A DNA stretch of 64,000 nucleotides from Chryseobacterium sp. CH25 (GCF_004119455.1 NZ_NRQT01000005.1:372001-436000), one strand, 5' to 3'; counted from the stretch's first letter, positions 25,211 to 34,155 are shown. The notes: generated by a model not told the origin, from the letters alone. Translations and numbers: made by a program.

Positions 25211-27661
25211 GTGGCTGCCTTTGAACATACCAGTGGATTTACCGTCATTCAGCAATGGATGAAGGATAAAGGTATTTCTCCTTTTAAATTTCAGACCGAT
25301 ACATGGCGGAAATTTGGAAGCGGATATAGTGGTATGGTGGTTGCTCCCACGGGATTCGGAAAAACTTTTTCTGTCTTTTTAGCATTGATCTCAGACTTTT
25401 TAAACCATCCTGAAAACTATAAAAAAGGATTGAAAATGATCTGGATCACCCCGCTCCGTTCATTGTCTAAAGATATTGCGAAAGCCATGCAGGAAGCCAT
25501 GGATGAAATTGGCCTTGATTGGGTTGTAGGGGTAAGAAACGGAGATACAGATCCTAAAGTAAGACAGCAGCAGGTCAAAAAGATGCCTGAAATTTTAGTA
25601 GTAACCCCTGAAAGCCTGCACCTTTTGTTGGCTCAGAAAAATCATGAAACCTTCTTCAGGGATATGAAATGTGTTGTGGTAGACGAATGGCATGAATTGT
25701 TAGGCTCAAAACGTGGGGTCATGGTAGAACTGGGAATATCTCAGCTCAGAAAGTATGTTCCAAAATTACAGATCTGGGGCATTACGGCTACCATTGGAAA
25801 TCTGGAGGAAGCCATGGATGTTTTGATTCCTTATGACAGTAAAAAAACAAAAATCACAGCCAAAGAACATAAAAAGATAGATATTATTCCAGTTTTTCCT
25901 GATGAAGTTGAAATATTACCGTGGGCAGGGCACCTTGGGCATAAGCTTGCAGATAAAGTAGTTCCCATCATCCTTGAATCGAAATCTACCATTGTTTTTA
26001 CCAATACCAGAAGTCAGAGTGAAATGTGGTATCAGTTACTTTTGGATGCCTACCCTGATTTTGCAGGACAAATTGCCATTCATCACAGCTCTATTGATGC
26101 CCATTTAAGAATCTGGATTGAAGAAAATCTAAGTTCCGGAAAATTAAAAGCTGTTGTTTCCACTTCATCATTAGATTTGGGAATAGATTTTAAACCCGTT
26201 GATACGGTCATTCAGGTTGGTTCTGCGAAAGGAGTCGCAAGATTTCTTCAAAGAGCAGGCCGCAGCGGGCACTCCCCTTTTGAAACTTCCAAAATCTATT
26301 GCGTTCCTACCCATTCATTGGAATTAATAGAAGTTTCCGCCTTAAAAGAAGCGGTAAGACAGAAAGTTGTTGAACCAAGAGAACCCCAGGTTTTGTGCTT
26401 CGATGTTTTGGTTCAATTTCTCATGACTTTAGCGGTTGGAAACGGTTTTTATCCTGACGAAGTGTATGAAAGGATCAAAAAAGTATATGCTTTCCAGGAA
26501 ATGATGGATGAAGAATGGAAAAGCATTCTTGAGTTTCTGACCATTGGCGGAAGTGTTTTAAAAAACTACGAAGAATTCCATAAGATTGTGGTAATGGAAG
26601 ATGGATTATATAAAGTCACTTCCCGAAAAATAGCCATGCTTCACCGAATGAATATGGGCGTTATTGTAAGTGATGCAATGCTTAAAGTTAAATTTATTTC
26701 CGGTGGTTATGTAGGTATGATTGAAGAATACTTTATTTCCAAACTAAAAAAAGAAGAAAAATTTATTCTGGCAGGCCGAACGCTGGAAGTCGCTATGATT
26801 AAAGATATGACGGTTTATGTGAGATCAGCCAAAGGAAAAGCCCAGGTTCCGAGTTATCTTGGCGGAAGACTTCCTTTGAGTTCAAATCTTGGTCATTTTT
26901 TAAGAGAAAAGCTTTCCCATGCATTAAGTCCGAAAGCTTCGGAAAAAGAACTTAAATTCCTGCATCCGTTATTGGTGAATCAGGAAGAAAACTCCCATAT
27001 TCCTAAGGAAGATGAATTTCTGGCGGAAATGATTAAAAACCGCGAAGGATATCATCTCTTTATGTATCCTTTTGAAGGCCGTCTGGTGCATGAAGTAATG
27101 GCGGCATTAATTGCTTACAGGATTTCGAAACTGGTGCCTATTTCCTTTTCAATGGCGATGAATGATTATGGATTTGAATTATTCAGTGATAAGGAAATTC
27201 CGTTGAATGAAGAAAATTTGCAGCAGATACTAACCCGGGACAACCTGATGAATGATGTGATTGCCAGTATCAATTCTGCAGAAATGGCAAGACGGAAATT
27301 CAGGGATATTGCGGTGATCTCCGGAATGGTGATTCAGAATTATGCTGGCAAACAACGATCCAATAAATCATTACAAAGCTCAGCCGGACTCATTTTTAAA
27401 GTATTGGAAGATTACGACTCCAACCATTTTTTAATTAAACAGGCTTATACAGAGGTTTTTAATATGCAGCTTCAGGAACAACGTCTTGTAGAAGCTTTTA
27501 AAAGGATTGAAAAATCTAGGATTATTTTAAAACATTCCAGTTCTTTTACCCCTTTAAGCTTTCCCATCAAAGTGGATAGTCTCAGACAGACTCTTTCCAG
27601 TGAAGGATTGGATGCCAGAATTAAAAGGATGTTGAAGCTATCCAATATCGATGATATCTGA
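25211..27661 (+). CDS. Ligase-associated DEXH-box helicase (Lhr-like)
   Basis: An 816-residue superfamily 2 helicase. Walker A is APTGFGKT (residues 45-52), the DEXH box is DEWH (158-161), motif III is GITATIG and motif VI is QRAGRSGHS. The Lhr-type C-terminal region has about 400 residues. The start is GTG at 25211, one base after the ligase stop, where the conserved sequence begins. It probably unwinds or remodels damaged DNA with the exonuclease and ligase. No terminator is evident before the gpmA promoter 80 nt further on. Confidence 0.93.
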   Translation: MAAFEHTSGFTVIQQWMKDKGISPFKFQTDTWRKFGSGYSGMVVAPTGFGKTFSVFLALISDFLNHPENYKKGLKMIWITPLRSLSKDIAKAMQEAMDEIGLDWVVGVRNGDTDPKVRQQQVKKMPEILVVTPESLHLLLAQKNHETFFRDMKCVVVDEWHELLGSKRGVMVELGISQLRKYVPKLQIWGITATIGNLEEAMDVLIPYDSKKTKITAKEHKKIDIIPVFPDEVEILPWAGHLGHKLADKVVPIILESKSTIVFTNTRSQSEMWYQLLLDAYPDFAGQIAIHHSSIDAHLRIWIEENLSSGKLKAVVSTSSLDLGIDFKPVDTVIQVGSAKGVARFLQRAGRSGHSPFETSKIYCVPTHSLELIEVSALKEAVRQKVVEPREPQVLCFDVLVQFLMTLAVGNGFYPDEVYERIKKVYAFQEMMDEEWKSILEFLTIGGSVLKNYEEFHKIVVMEDGLYKVTSRKIAMLHRMNMGVIVSDAMLKVKFISGGYVGMIEEYFISKLKKEEKFILAGRTLEVAMIKDMTVYVRSAKGKAQVPSYLGGRLPLSSNLGHFLREKLSHALSPKASEKELKFLHPLLVNQEENSHIPKEDEFLAEMIKNREGYHLFMYPFEGRLVHEVMAALIAYRISKLVPISFSMAMNDYGFELFSDKEIPLNEENLQQILTRDNLMNDVIASINSAEMARRKFRDIAVISGMVIQNYAGKQRSNKSLQSSAGLIFKVLEDYDSNHFLIKQAYTEVFNMQLQEQRLVEAFKRIEKSRIILKHSSSFTPLSFPIKVDSLRQTLSSEGLDARIKRMLKLSNIDDI

Positions 27662-27735
27662 TATGAACAGATTTTCAATGATTTTAAAACCACAATTTAA
27701 TAGTATTGTTAGCCTAATATTCTGGCAGAATTTTC

Positions 27736-27766
27736 TTGATAAGTTTAAATAATCGCCGTACCTTAG
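27736..27766 (+). promoter_or_regulatory. Candidate promoter for gpmA (TTG-N20-TACCTTAG)
   Basis: TTG at 27736-27738 and TACCTTAG at 27759-27766 (one mismatch to TAnnTTTG). It lies in the 142-bp gap between the helicase and gpmA and would make gpmA-pdeM a separately transcribed pair. Confidence 0.4.
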
Positions 27767-27803
27767 AGTATAGCTTTTCAGAAAGCTAAATAAAAAATAC
27801 ATA

Positions 27804-28430
27804 ATGGCAAAATTGTTTTTAGTCCGTCACGGACAGTCACTTTGGAATCTTGAAAACAGATTTACAGGATGGCAGGATATCGATATTACAGAAACAGGAA
27901 TTGAAGAAGCGAAAAATGCAGGAATTGCCTTAAAAAAAGAAAAAATAGACATTGCCTTTACTTCAGTCTTACTCAGAGCTCAACATACCCTTTCCATTAT
28001 CCTTGATGAAATTGGAAAACCTAACCTTCCCGTTATTAAGGATAAAGCGTTGAATGAACGTTCTTACGGAAATCTTGAAGGTCTCAATAAAGCAGAAACT
28101 GCATTGAAATACGGAGAAGAACAGGTTCATACCTGGCGAAGATCTTTTGATGTAGTTCCACCAGGCGGCGAAAGCCTTAAAGACACTTATAACAGAGTGA
28201 TTCCCTATTTTGAAAAAGAGATTGCTCCTTTATTGAAAGAAGGTGAAAATGTATTGATTGTTGCTCATGGAAACAGCCTTCGTGCCCTTATCATGTATCT
28301 GGAACACTTATCTCCTGAAGAAATCCTGGAAAGAGAAATTGCAACCGGAATTCCGATTACTTATATCTTTGATGAAATTTCATGTAAGCAGAAGAGAACC
28401 TTAAGCTTCAACCTCAAAACCTTGAACTAA
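27804..28430 (+). CDS. gpmA: 2,3-bisphosphoglycerate-dependent phosphoglycerate mutase
   Basis: A 208-residue histidine phosphatase-fold enzyme. The phosphohistidine motif VRHGQSLWN has H9; [13 protein letters not shown] and [12 protein letters not shown] follow, and the second active-site histidine is in [12 protein letters not shown]. The YGNLEG and WRRSFD stretches are diagnostic of the cofactor-dependent mutase, which interconverts 3- and 2-phosphoglycerate in glycolysis. It is oddly sited inside the DNA-repair cluster, with PdeM starting 1 nt after its stop. Confidence 0.93.
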   Translation: MAKLFLVRHGQSLWNLENRFTGWQDIDITETGIEEAKNAGIALKKEKIDIAFTSVLLRAQHTLSIILDEIGKPNLPVIKDKALNERSYGNLEGLNKAETALKYGEEQVHTWRRSFDVVPPGGESLKDTYNRVIPYFEKEIAPLLKEGENVLIVAHGNSLRALIMYLEHLSPEEILEREIATGIPITYIFDEISCKQKRTLSFNLKTLN

Positions 28431-28431
28431 T

Positions 28432-29082
28432 TTGTCCGTGTTTATTGCTACCAAAGAAATCGTTATTCACAATGAGGCTTTTACCTTAACCAATCAACGT
28501 GCTGTATTCTGGGAAAAAGAGAAAGCCTTACTCCTTTCTGATCTTCACATCGGAAAGACCGCCCATTTCCGTAAAAATGGTATTGCACTGGCAAATCATA
28601 TCATGAAAAGTGATCTGGAAAGGTTATCTGCACTGATTGAGTATTTTCAACCGGAAAAGCTTGTCGTTGTGGGCGATCTGCTTCATGCCGGAGACAATTC
28701 TGATGTAGATGAATTCTGCCAATGGAGAAATCAATATCCGGATTTGAAATTCTACCTTATTGAAGGAAACCACGACCGTATTTCAGAGTCTTTGGAGAAA
28801 AAGCTTTGCCTGGATTTTAAGGAATACCTATTGGAGCTAGATGTATTTACTTTGATTCATGAGTTTGATAAAGAAAGATCCGGCTTCCAGATCACTGGCC
28901 ATATTCATCCGGGAATTGTTTTGAATTCTGCTGTGAAAATCATCAGGCTTCCTTGTTTTGCGCTTAGTGAAAATCAGCTGTTGCTTCCGGCATTTAGCGA
29001 GTTTACAGGTCTGGATACTAAAAACCTTCCTAAAAAGAGTAAGTTTTTTGTGTTTACGGGCGAGGGGATTTATGAGGTGTGA
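28432..29082 (+). CDS. pdeM: Ligase-associated metallophosphoesterase PdeM
   Basis: A 216-residue calcineurin-like phosphoesterase. The metal-binding motifs appear in order: SDLHIGKT (D37, H39), GDLLHAG, EGNHDR and GHIHPG. It corresponds to PdeM, the nuclease/phosphodiesterase of the ligase-associated DNA-damage cluster. The start is non-ATG, either TTG 28432 or GTG 28438; TTG gives MSVFIATKEI and sits 1 nt after the gpmA stop. Coupling to gpmA rather than to the helicase is the odd feature. Confidence 0.88.
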   Translation: MSVFIATKEIVIHNEAFTLTNQRAVFWEKEKALLLSDLHIGKTAHFRKNGIALANHIMKSDLERLSALIEYFQPEKLVVVGDLLHAGDNSDVDEFCQWRNQYPDLKFYLIEGNHDRISESLEKKLCLDFKEYLLELDVFTLIHEFDKERSGFQITGHIHPGIVLNSAVKIIRLPCFALSENQLLLPAFSEFTGLDTKNLPKKSKFFVFTGEGIYEV

Positions 29083-29262
29083 GGTTTTTGGGATGTAGAA
29101 TATCTATTTTATATTTAAGGTGTTTTATAGATACTATTCGTTTCTAATATTTTAACAAACTTCGAGTCGAAGATTTAACAATCAAACGATCTTAGAATAT
29201 GGAAACCCGTAATTTTATAATTTAAAAGTAAAGTATATTTAGAGATAATAAATTTATAAAAT

Positions 29263-29439
29263 ATGAAATTAAAAATTGGAGACATTGTCAGATTAAATTC
29301 AGACGTAAATGTTAATGTACTTATGACTGTAAATGGATACAGTAGTGATGGTCAGGGATTTTGGTATTGTGTTTGGTTCCATGGTAATATGTTGATGAAT
29401 GGGAGTTTCCATGATGATGCATTAACAAAGATTGAATAA
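29263..29439 (+). CDS. YodC-like small protein (DUF2158)
   Basis: A 58-residue protein. It starts MKLKIGDIVRLNSD and ends DDALTKIE, with the family features GDxVxLxS, LMTVNGY, a tryptophan-rich YCVWFHGN segment and a final F/DALxxI. YodC-like proteins are small SH3-like domains of unknown function often found in accessory regions. It stands alone on the plus strand, converging on the putative abortive-infection gene 28 bp away. The sequence fit is good but no function can be given. Confidence 0.8.
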   Translation: MKLKIGDIVRLNSDVNVNVLMTVNGYSSDGQGFWYCVWFHGNMLMNGSFHDDALTKIE

Positions 29440-29467
29440 AGATATAGCTCCAATTAAGGGGCTATTT

Positions 29468-30286
29468 TCAATTGTATGCGCTATTTGAGTAGAAATTAAG
29501 ATACCATTCTGATTGCAAAAGACTAGTATCTATATTGTGAAGTAAATGGTACTTTTCTACCAACGGTTTGAATTTTTCATTTCCATTAGCATGTAGACAA
29601 TTAAAGAATAATAGTATCTGTTCAGAATTGGACAGTTGCGATCTTGCTATTGAAATATACTGTTGCTTATTTATTTTATGTGTTCCATCAATTAGTTTTA
29701 TTATATGATAGTACGTCCTAAAGTAATGCCCTAGTATATCCCCATGTAAGGAGTATGTTTTACTATAAATAACCGCTAAGTCATCAATGGTTAAGTAGTC
29801 TTCAACCTTCTTTTTGTCAAGGTCAATATCCCTTTCTGCAATTTCTTCTATAATTGCAAAATTTGTACAATAGCCAATTAAAAAAGTATCATTTGATTCC
29901 CTAATATGATTAAAAACTTTTCTTCCTCTTTTAGTTGGATAATTTACTGAAGTAATTTCAGTTGAATCGATTATAGAATTGAATAAATTTAGCATTTGAA
30001 AAAATGTATTTTCAAAATTTTGAACATGTATAGAATTTGTCTGTTTTTTAAGTTCCTCTCGTTGTGTATTAAGGTCTTTCCTCTGCAATAAGATTGTAAC
30101 TAATAATCCAATTACAGATAAGCCTGTAAACATTGCATTTGCGAAACCAAACATATCACCAAAGGTTCTACGTTCATCATAGCTATTAGAATTTTGTATC
30201 ATGTATGTAAGTCCAAGTACAATGAAAATGAACAATACAGCTAATGCTATATAGAAAGGGATATTACCACTATTATTTTCTTTCAT
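29468..30286 (-). CDS. Putative phage abortive infection membrane protein (putAbiC-like)
   Basis: A 272-residue protein. It has two N-terminal membrane helices (about residues 9-31 and 48-68), then a basic coiled stretch (LLQRKDLNTQREELKKQTNSI) and a cytoplasmic helical domain. That domain contains FENTFFQMLNLFNSII and ends SNSEQILLFFNCLHANGNEKFKPLVEKYHLL. This layout matches the putative AbiC-type phage defence family. In that family the membrane anchor is thought to help kill or arrest infected cells, but no mechanism is shown by the sequence. It sits alone in an AT-rich patch next to a Cys-rich peptide gene. Confidence 0.75.
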   Translation of the reverse strand: MKENNSGNIPFYIALAVLFIFIVLGLTYMIQNSNSYDERRTFGDMFGFANAMFTGLSVIGLLVTILLQRKDLNTQREELKKQTNSIHVQNFENTFFQMLNLFNSIIDSTEITSVNYPTKRGRKVFNHIRESNDTFLIGYCTNFAIIEEIAERDIDLDKKKVEDYLTIDDLAVIYSKTYSLHGDILGHYFRTYYHIIKLIDGTHKINKQQYISIARSQLSNSEQILLFFNCLHANGNEKFKPLVEKYHLLHNIDTSLLQSEWYLNFYSNSAYN

Positions 30287-30326
30287 GGAAATTGTGTATT
30301 TTATAGTTTTTCACAAATATAACAAA

Positions 30327-30349
30327 AAGCCCTCTCAAAGAGAAGGCTT
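30327..30349 (-). terminator. Terminator after the Cys-rich peptide gene
   Basis: AAGCC-c-TCTC and GAGA-a-GGCTT form a 9-bp stem (one mismatch) with a 3-nt loop. On the minus strand a T-run follows. It isolates the peptide gene from the abortive-infection gene downstream. Confidence 0.8.
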
Positions 30350-30390
30350 ACTTATATCTTATAAATTGATATCTTGTAAAAGATAATCAA

Positions 30391-30564
30391 TTATACAGGT
30401 TTCGTAACGGGAACACATCCACAAACGCAGTCCCAAATATCCTGATCCGGATTGCATTCATAAATAGAATCACATCTATAGATATACCCAACTCTGCAAT
30501 AAGTTGGACCTGCCCCTTTGATAGATTTCATGCTGTCTCTTGTAATTTTTTTAAGATTTTTCAT
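30391..30564 (-). CDS. Cys-rich peptide with bacteriocin-type leader
   Basis: A 57-residue peptide. The leader MKNLKKITRDSMKSIKGAG is the pattern of the Bacteroidetes 'bacteriocin-like' small proteins, with a GAG in place of the usual double glycine. The core has six cysteines (C23, C31, C37, C46, C48, C50), including the tight C-V-C-G-C, consistent with disulfides, metal binding or modification. No peptidase-ABC exporter or maturation enzyme is nearby, so processing would have to come from elsewhere. It has its own terminator. Function, including antimicrobial activity, is unproven. Confidence 0.75.
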   Translation of the reverse strand: MKNLKKITRDSMKSIKGAGPTYCRVGYIYRCDSIYECNPDQDIWDCVCGCVPVTKPV

Positions 30565-30739
30565 AGTTATTGATTAAGATATTAGTTTTTAGAACATTCT
30601 GTTCTTATTTCCAAATATAATTAAATAAAACTAATTACAAAATGGTGTTAAAGTTTTATTATTAAGCAAGATAGCCTAGGTATTTTCAAGCAGTTTTATA
30701 TTAAAAAAATCACACATCATCATATCACTCGCTTAGTAA

Positions 30740-30812
30740 AATCAACTTGTTGATTCCTTCTTTGCTCCCTTAAAAATAAAGCAGCATAATAATAAAAGCT
30801 TTGCGTCAAATT
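30740..30812. repeat. Dispersed element, second copy of the 8688 family
   Basis: Small hairpin AATCAAC-TTG-GTTGATT-type core (30740-30755), TTTGCTCCCTTAAAAAT, an AGCAT stretch and CTTTGCGTCAAATT. The order and wording of modules are the same as in 8688-8764. Confidence 0.65.
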
Positions 30813-30819
30813 AAAATAG

Positions 30820-30848
30820 AAAAAGGCAGATCATTAATCTGCCTTTTT
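30820..30848 (-). terminator. Terminator, probably for the MFS gene at 31019
   Basis: AAAAAGGCAGAT and ATCTGCCTTTTT form a perfect 12-bp stem with a 5-nt loop. It is the first strong terminator downstream of that gene on the minus strand. Confidence 0.75.
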
Positions 30849-31018
30849 CATAAAACCTCACTTCATGTATTTACTTCAATCTAACATATTGTGTGTGTGG
30901 AAATATAATTTAATGTCTGCTATTGACCACCCCGTCAAAAATTCTTTGAATTTTTGCCACCCCTCCAAGGGAGGGGAATGTTTACCCCTTCAATTGGGAT
31001 ATTGGGCAAGGTTGAATA

Positions 31019-32242
31019 TTAGTTTGCTTTTTTACTCAAACGAATACTGATGATGGTTATCAATACTGTAATTACTAGGAATAAAGCCCCAATCCATGGA
31101 GTGCTTCCCAATCCTAATGATGATGTTACAATAAGCCCTCCGGCATAAGATCCAATAGCAATCCCAATATTAAAAGCAGCAATATTAATTCCTGAGGCTA
31201 CATCTTCAGTCCCGGGAAGTTCCTTTTCAGCAATCTGTACGACTAAAAGCTGAAGCCCAGGTACTGTTGCAAAAGAAAGTGCTCCTAAAAAGAATAAAGT
31301 AATGATACTCAAAACCGGACTGCTTACCGTAAAATAGAAGGCTAATAATGTTAATCCCTGAGCGGCAAACATCCATAAAAGAGCCTTCAAAGGGTTTTTA
31401 TTGGCTATTTTCCCTCCGATCAGGTTTCCTAGCGCAATCGCAATTCCATATACCAATAGGATAAAAGTAACTGTGGATTCCTGAAAGCCTGTTATCTTCT
31501 GTAAAATCGGAGATAGATAAGTGAACACTACAAATGTTCCTCCATAACCAGTAGCTGTCATTAAGAAGGCAAAAATCAAACGTTTGTTGCCCAATACTTT
31601 GAACTGACTTTTTATAGAAGCTGTTTTTCCATTTTTTAAATTATTGGGAACCAGTAATAAACTTGCCACTAACCCTATCATTCCAAGAATAGAAACGCCG
31701 ATGAAAGTGGCTCTCCATCCAAAATGCTGTCCTATAAAAGTTCCCAATGGTACTCCTGTTACAATAGCTAACGTAAGTCCTGCAAACATAATGGAAATGG
31801 CTGTGGCTCTTTTCTCTTCAGGGACCAATGAGGCTGCTATAGTAGAACCAATGGAAAAATATACCCCATGAGCGAATCCTGTTAATATTCTGGCCAGAAC
31901 AAGGGTAATAAATCCCGGAGCTATAGAAGCTAATCCGTTTCCGATTACAAATAATAACATAATAGAAACCAAAAGCATTTTACGCGGAACTTTTCCTGTT
32001 AATGCCGTTAAAATAGGAGCTCCGATAGCCACTCCTATTGCATAAAGGCTTACCAGTAAACCTGCTGAGGGAATTGTAATCCCAAGATCTCCGGCAACCG
32101 TAGGAAGAAGACCTACAATCACAAATTCTGTAGTTCCGATTCCAAAAGCACTGATGGTAAGTGCCCATAAAGCTGCAGGAAGCCCTTTACTTTTTACACT
32201 TCCTGCTGCAGTATTGATCTGTATTTCTTTTTGATAATTCAT
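31019..32242 (-). CDS. MFS transporter (DHA1/AraJ-like)
   Basis: A 407-residue, 12-helix exporter, taking ATG 32242 (MNYQKEIQINTAAG) in place of an in-frame start 33 nt upstream. Helix 1 reads ALWALTISAFGIGTTEFVIVGLLPTVAGDLG and is followed by the loop GKVPRKMLLVSI. FGIGTTEFVIVGLLP is characteristic of the AraJ/YdhP-type sugar or drug efflux group. It is expected to export small molecules by proton antiport. It is the nearest downstream neighbour of the nitrilase-family gene but with a 106-bp gap, so it is probably separate. Confidence 0.88.
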   Translation of the reverse strand: MNYQKEIQINTAAGSVKSKGLPAALWALTISAFGIGTTEFVIVGLLPTVAGDLGITIPSAGLLVSLYAIGVAIGAPILTALTGKVPRKMLLVSIMLLFVIGNGLASIAPGFITLVLARILTGFAHGVYFSIGSTIAASLVPEEKRATAISIMFAGLTLAIVTGVPLGTFIGQHFGWRATFIGVSILGMIGLVASLLLVPNNLKNGKTASIKSQFKVLGNKRLIFAFLMTATGYGGTFVVFTYLSPILQKITGFQESTVTFILLVYGIAIALGNLIGGKIANKNPLKALLWMFAAQGLTLLAFYFTVSSPVLSIITLFFLGALSFATVPGLQLLVVQIAEKELPGTEDVASGINIAAFNIGIAIGSYAGGLIVTSSLGLGSTPWIGALFLVITVLITIISIRLSKKAN

Positions 32243-32348
32243 TGCATTGTAATTTTGTTGATGTTGACAATGCAAATTTCCGATGAATAATTGTATTATA
32301 AAAATTATTTAAATTGTATTAAATTATCAGAATAATAATATTTTAATT

Positions 32349-33296
32349 TTATTTCTCATTCAGCCATACCACTTTTTGCGTGGACAAATGCTCTTTTCCG
32401 ATAATATCTCTATAGAGTTCCGGCCGTCTTGCATTCAGATATCGGTAACCTCCTGCCTGAGTGAGCTTTTTAGGAACAATAACAGCCGATTCAAAGCTGT
32501 CTTCAAATGAACGGCATTCTGCAATGATATCTCCAAAAGGATCAATAATCATGGAGCAGCCATTTTTAAGCTGATCATCATCCATTCCGATAGGATTTGA
32601 GAAAACAATATAAACTCCATTGTCATAAGCCCTTGCCGGAAGCCATTTCATGAGCCAATCTCTCCCTTTCATGCCATTAAATTCCAGTCGTAAAGAAGTA
32701 GGATCTTCTACTCTGTTTTCCCAAAACTGAGGATCAACAAAACCTGCACCTGGCCTTGTTGAAGGCGTACACATTGTAACATGAGGCATAAAAATAATAT
32801 CTGCGCCCAAAAGCTTTGTTGCTCTTACATTTTCAATAATATTGTTATCATAACAGATCAGAATACCACATTTCCAGCCCAGAATTTCAAATACACAATA
32901 TTCATTACCTGGCGTAAGATGGGGATTGATAAAAGGGTGAAGTTTTCTGTATTTGGCTTTCAATCCTGTTTGATCTACACATACATAAGCCTTGAAGAGA
33001 TTGTTATTTTCATCTTTTTCAAAAAGCCCGGCCAGAATAACGATATTGTTTTGTTTAGCAATGTGTTTTAGTCTTTTAATGCTTTCTCCATCAGGAATAA
33101 GTTCGGCAATATCCAGCATCTGATCTTTAGAAAGGTTCCGGGCAAAAGTGTATCCGGTGATGGAACATTCATGAAAAGCAATAACATGAGAGCCTTCAGA
33201 AGCTGCCTTTTGAGCCAATTTTTCTATGATGGATAAATTATACTCTTTGTCTCCACTTTTGTTTTCAAATTGTGCGGTTGAAATTTTAATATTCAT
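32349..33296 (-). CDS. Nitrilase/carbon-nitrogen hydrolase family amidase
   Basis: A 315-residue cytoplasmic enzyme with the E-K-C triad of the nitrilase superfamily. Glutamate is in AFHECSITGY, lysine in KAKYRKLHPF and the cysteine nucleophile in CGILICYDNNI. Members hydrolyse amides, N-carbamoyl compounds or nitriles; this one resembles N-carbamoylputrescine amidase-like or aliphatic amidase groups, and the substrate is uncertain. An AraC-type regulator gene lies directly upstream on the same strand (62-nt gap) and is the likely controller. Confidence 0.87.
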   Translation of the reverse strand: MNIKISTAQFENKSGDKEYNLSIIEKLAQKAASEGSHVIAFHECSITGYTFARNLSKDQMLDIAELIPDGESIKRLKHIAKQNNIVILAGLFEKDENNNLFKAYVCVDQTGLKAKYRKLHPFINPHLTPGNEYCVFEILGWKCGILICYDNNIIENVRATKLLGADIIFMPHVTMCTPSTRPGAGFVDPQFWENRVEDPTSLRLEFNGMKGRDWLMKWLPARAYDNGVYIVFSNPIGMDDDQLKNGCSMIIDPFGDIIAECRSFEDSFESAVIVPKKLTQAGGYRYLNARRPELYRDIIGKEHLSTQKVVWLNEK

Positions 33297-33307
33297 TGTT
33301 TTTTCAG

Positions 33308-33315
33308 CAAATCTA
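33308..33315 (-). promoter_or_regulatory. -7 element TAGATTTG for the nitrilase-family gene
   Basis: Exact TAnnTTTG match, 12 nt ahead of the start at 33296 and between it and the AraC gene. This implies a short leader. Confidence 0.45.
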
Positions 33316-33358
33316 TTTCAACCTGCTAAAGAAAAATTGTACAAAGCCGACATGAAAA

Positions 33359-34155
33359 TTACAGCTCAATAAAGTTGACTGCCATTTTATTTTCTGTTTT
33401 TACATACTGTTTCGGAGTGAGTCCTATATTCTTTTTAAATTCTCTGATCAGATGAGATTGATCCGAATATCCGGCACGATAAGAAAGCGTCGTCAGATTT
33501 TCTTTACTGATTCCCTGATTCATAAGACTTAAAAAGTAGTGAAGACGGATGATATTAGTATATTTTTTAGGTGAAATTCCCAGATAATCTTCAAATTTTC
33601 TTTCCAGATGCCGCTCAGAGTATCCTGAAAAATTTTCAAGATCTTTGGACGAAACAGTGCCTTTATGCTGAAGAATATGTTTCTGAATAGCTGCTATGAG
33701 TTGATAATCAGTTCCAATTTCCTTAGATATAAATTTGGTAAAAAAACATTCAGATCATCAATAATCATTAATGGATCCGTTTTATAAAAAAGCTTTTCCT
33801 GAAAAGGTGTGAACTTGTCCTTTACTACATCTTCCACAGAAATAATCTGATTTTTAACCTCTTTTGCAGAAGTTTTCAGAAGTATATTTAAAAAGTAAGG
33901 CTGAAAAACGACTGCTATAAAAGAAAAGTTGCCTTTGGTATAAAAATCTTTATAGCTGTTCAAGGTTCCATAAAAAAATGAAGTAGGAATATGCTCTTCA
34001 GAATGATGAGGAAACAGATTTGTTTTGGGCGATAAAATCAATCCACTGCTGCCATCAGTAAATAATCTGACGTTCTTTATATCCTTTTCATTGTTTTCCA
34101 AAAAGATATAATGCCGGATAAAAGGTGCCAGATGCTTTGGCGGCGAAATCTGCAT
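33359..34155 (-). pseudogene. AraC-family regulator with single-base frameshift
   Basis: The protein starts at ATG 34155 (MQISPPKHLAPFIRHYIFLE). It runs through a sensor domain (FTDGSSGLILSPK) and shifts frame after ...DDLNVF. The other frame supplies SKEIGTDYQLIAAIQKHI, then the two AraC helices (GYSERHLERKFEDYLGISPKKY and YRAGYSDQSHLIREFKKNIG). Adding one base to the seven-base homopolymer at 33740-33746 yields a 265-residue protein. As read, the DNA-binding domain would be lost. The defect type is identical to three others in this window, so a base-calling error is likely. Confidence 0.85.

Larger units (their letters stand above)
30565..31018. other. 454-bp region of repeats and a terminator
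   Basis: Holds the element at 30740-30812, the terminator at 30820-30848 and a hairpin-rich stretch with CAAAAATTCTTTGAATTTTTG (about 30934-30954) and CCCCTCCAAGGGAGGGG (about 30960-30976). Small ORFs crossing it have no protein-like character. Confidence 0.6.

Noticed and set aside
31644..31871. Open frame on the strand opposite the MFS gene
   Set aside because: It lies wholly inside a well-supported transporter gene, has no family features and no start signal.
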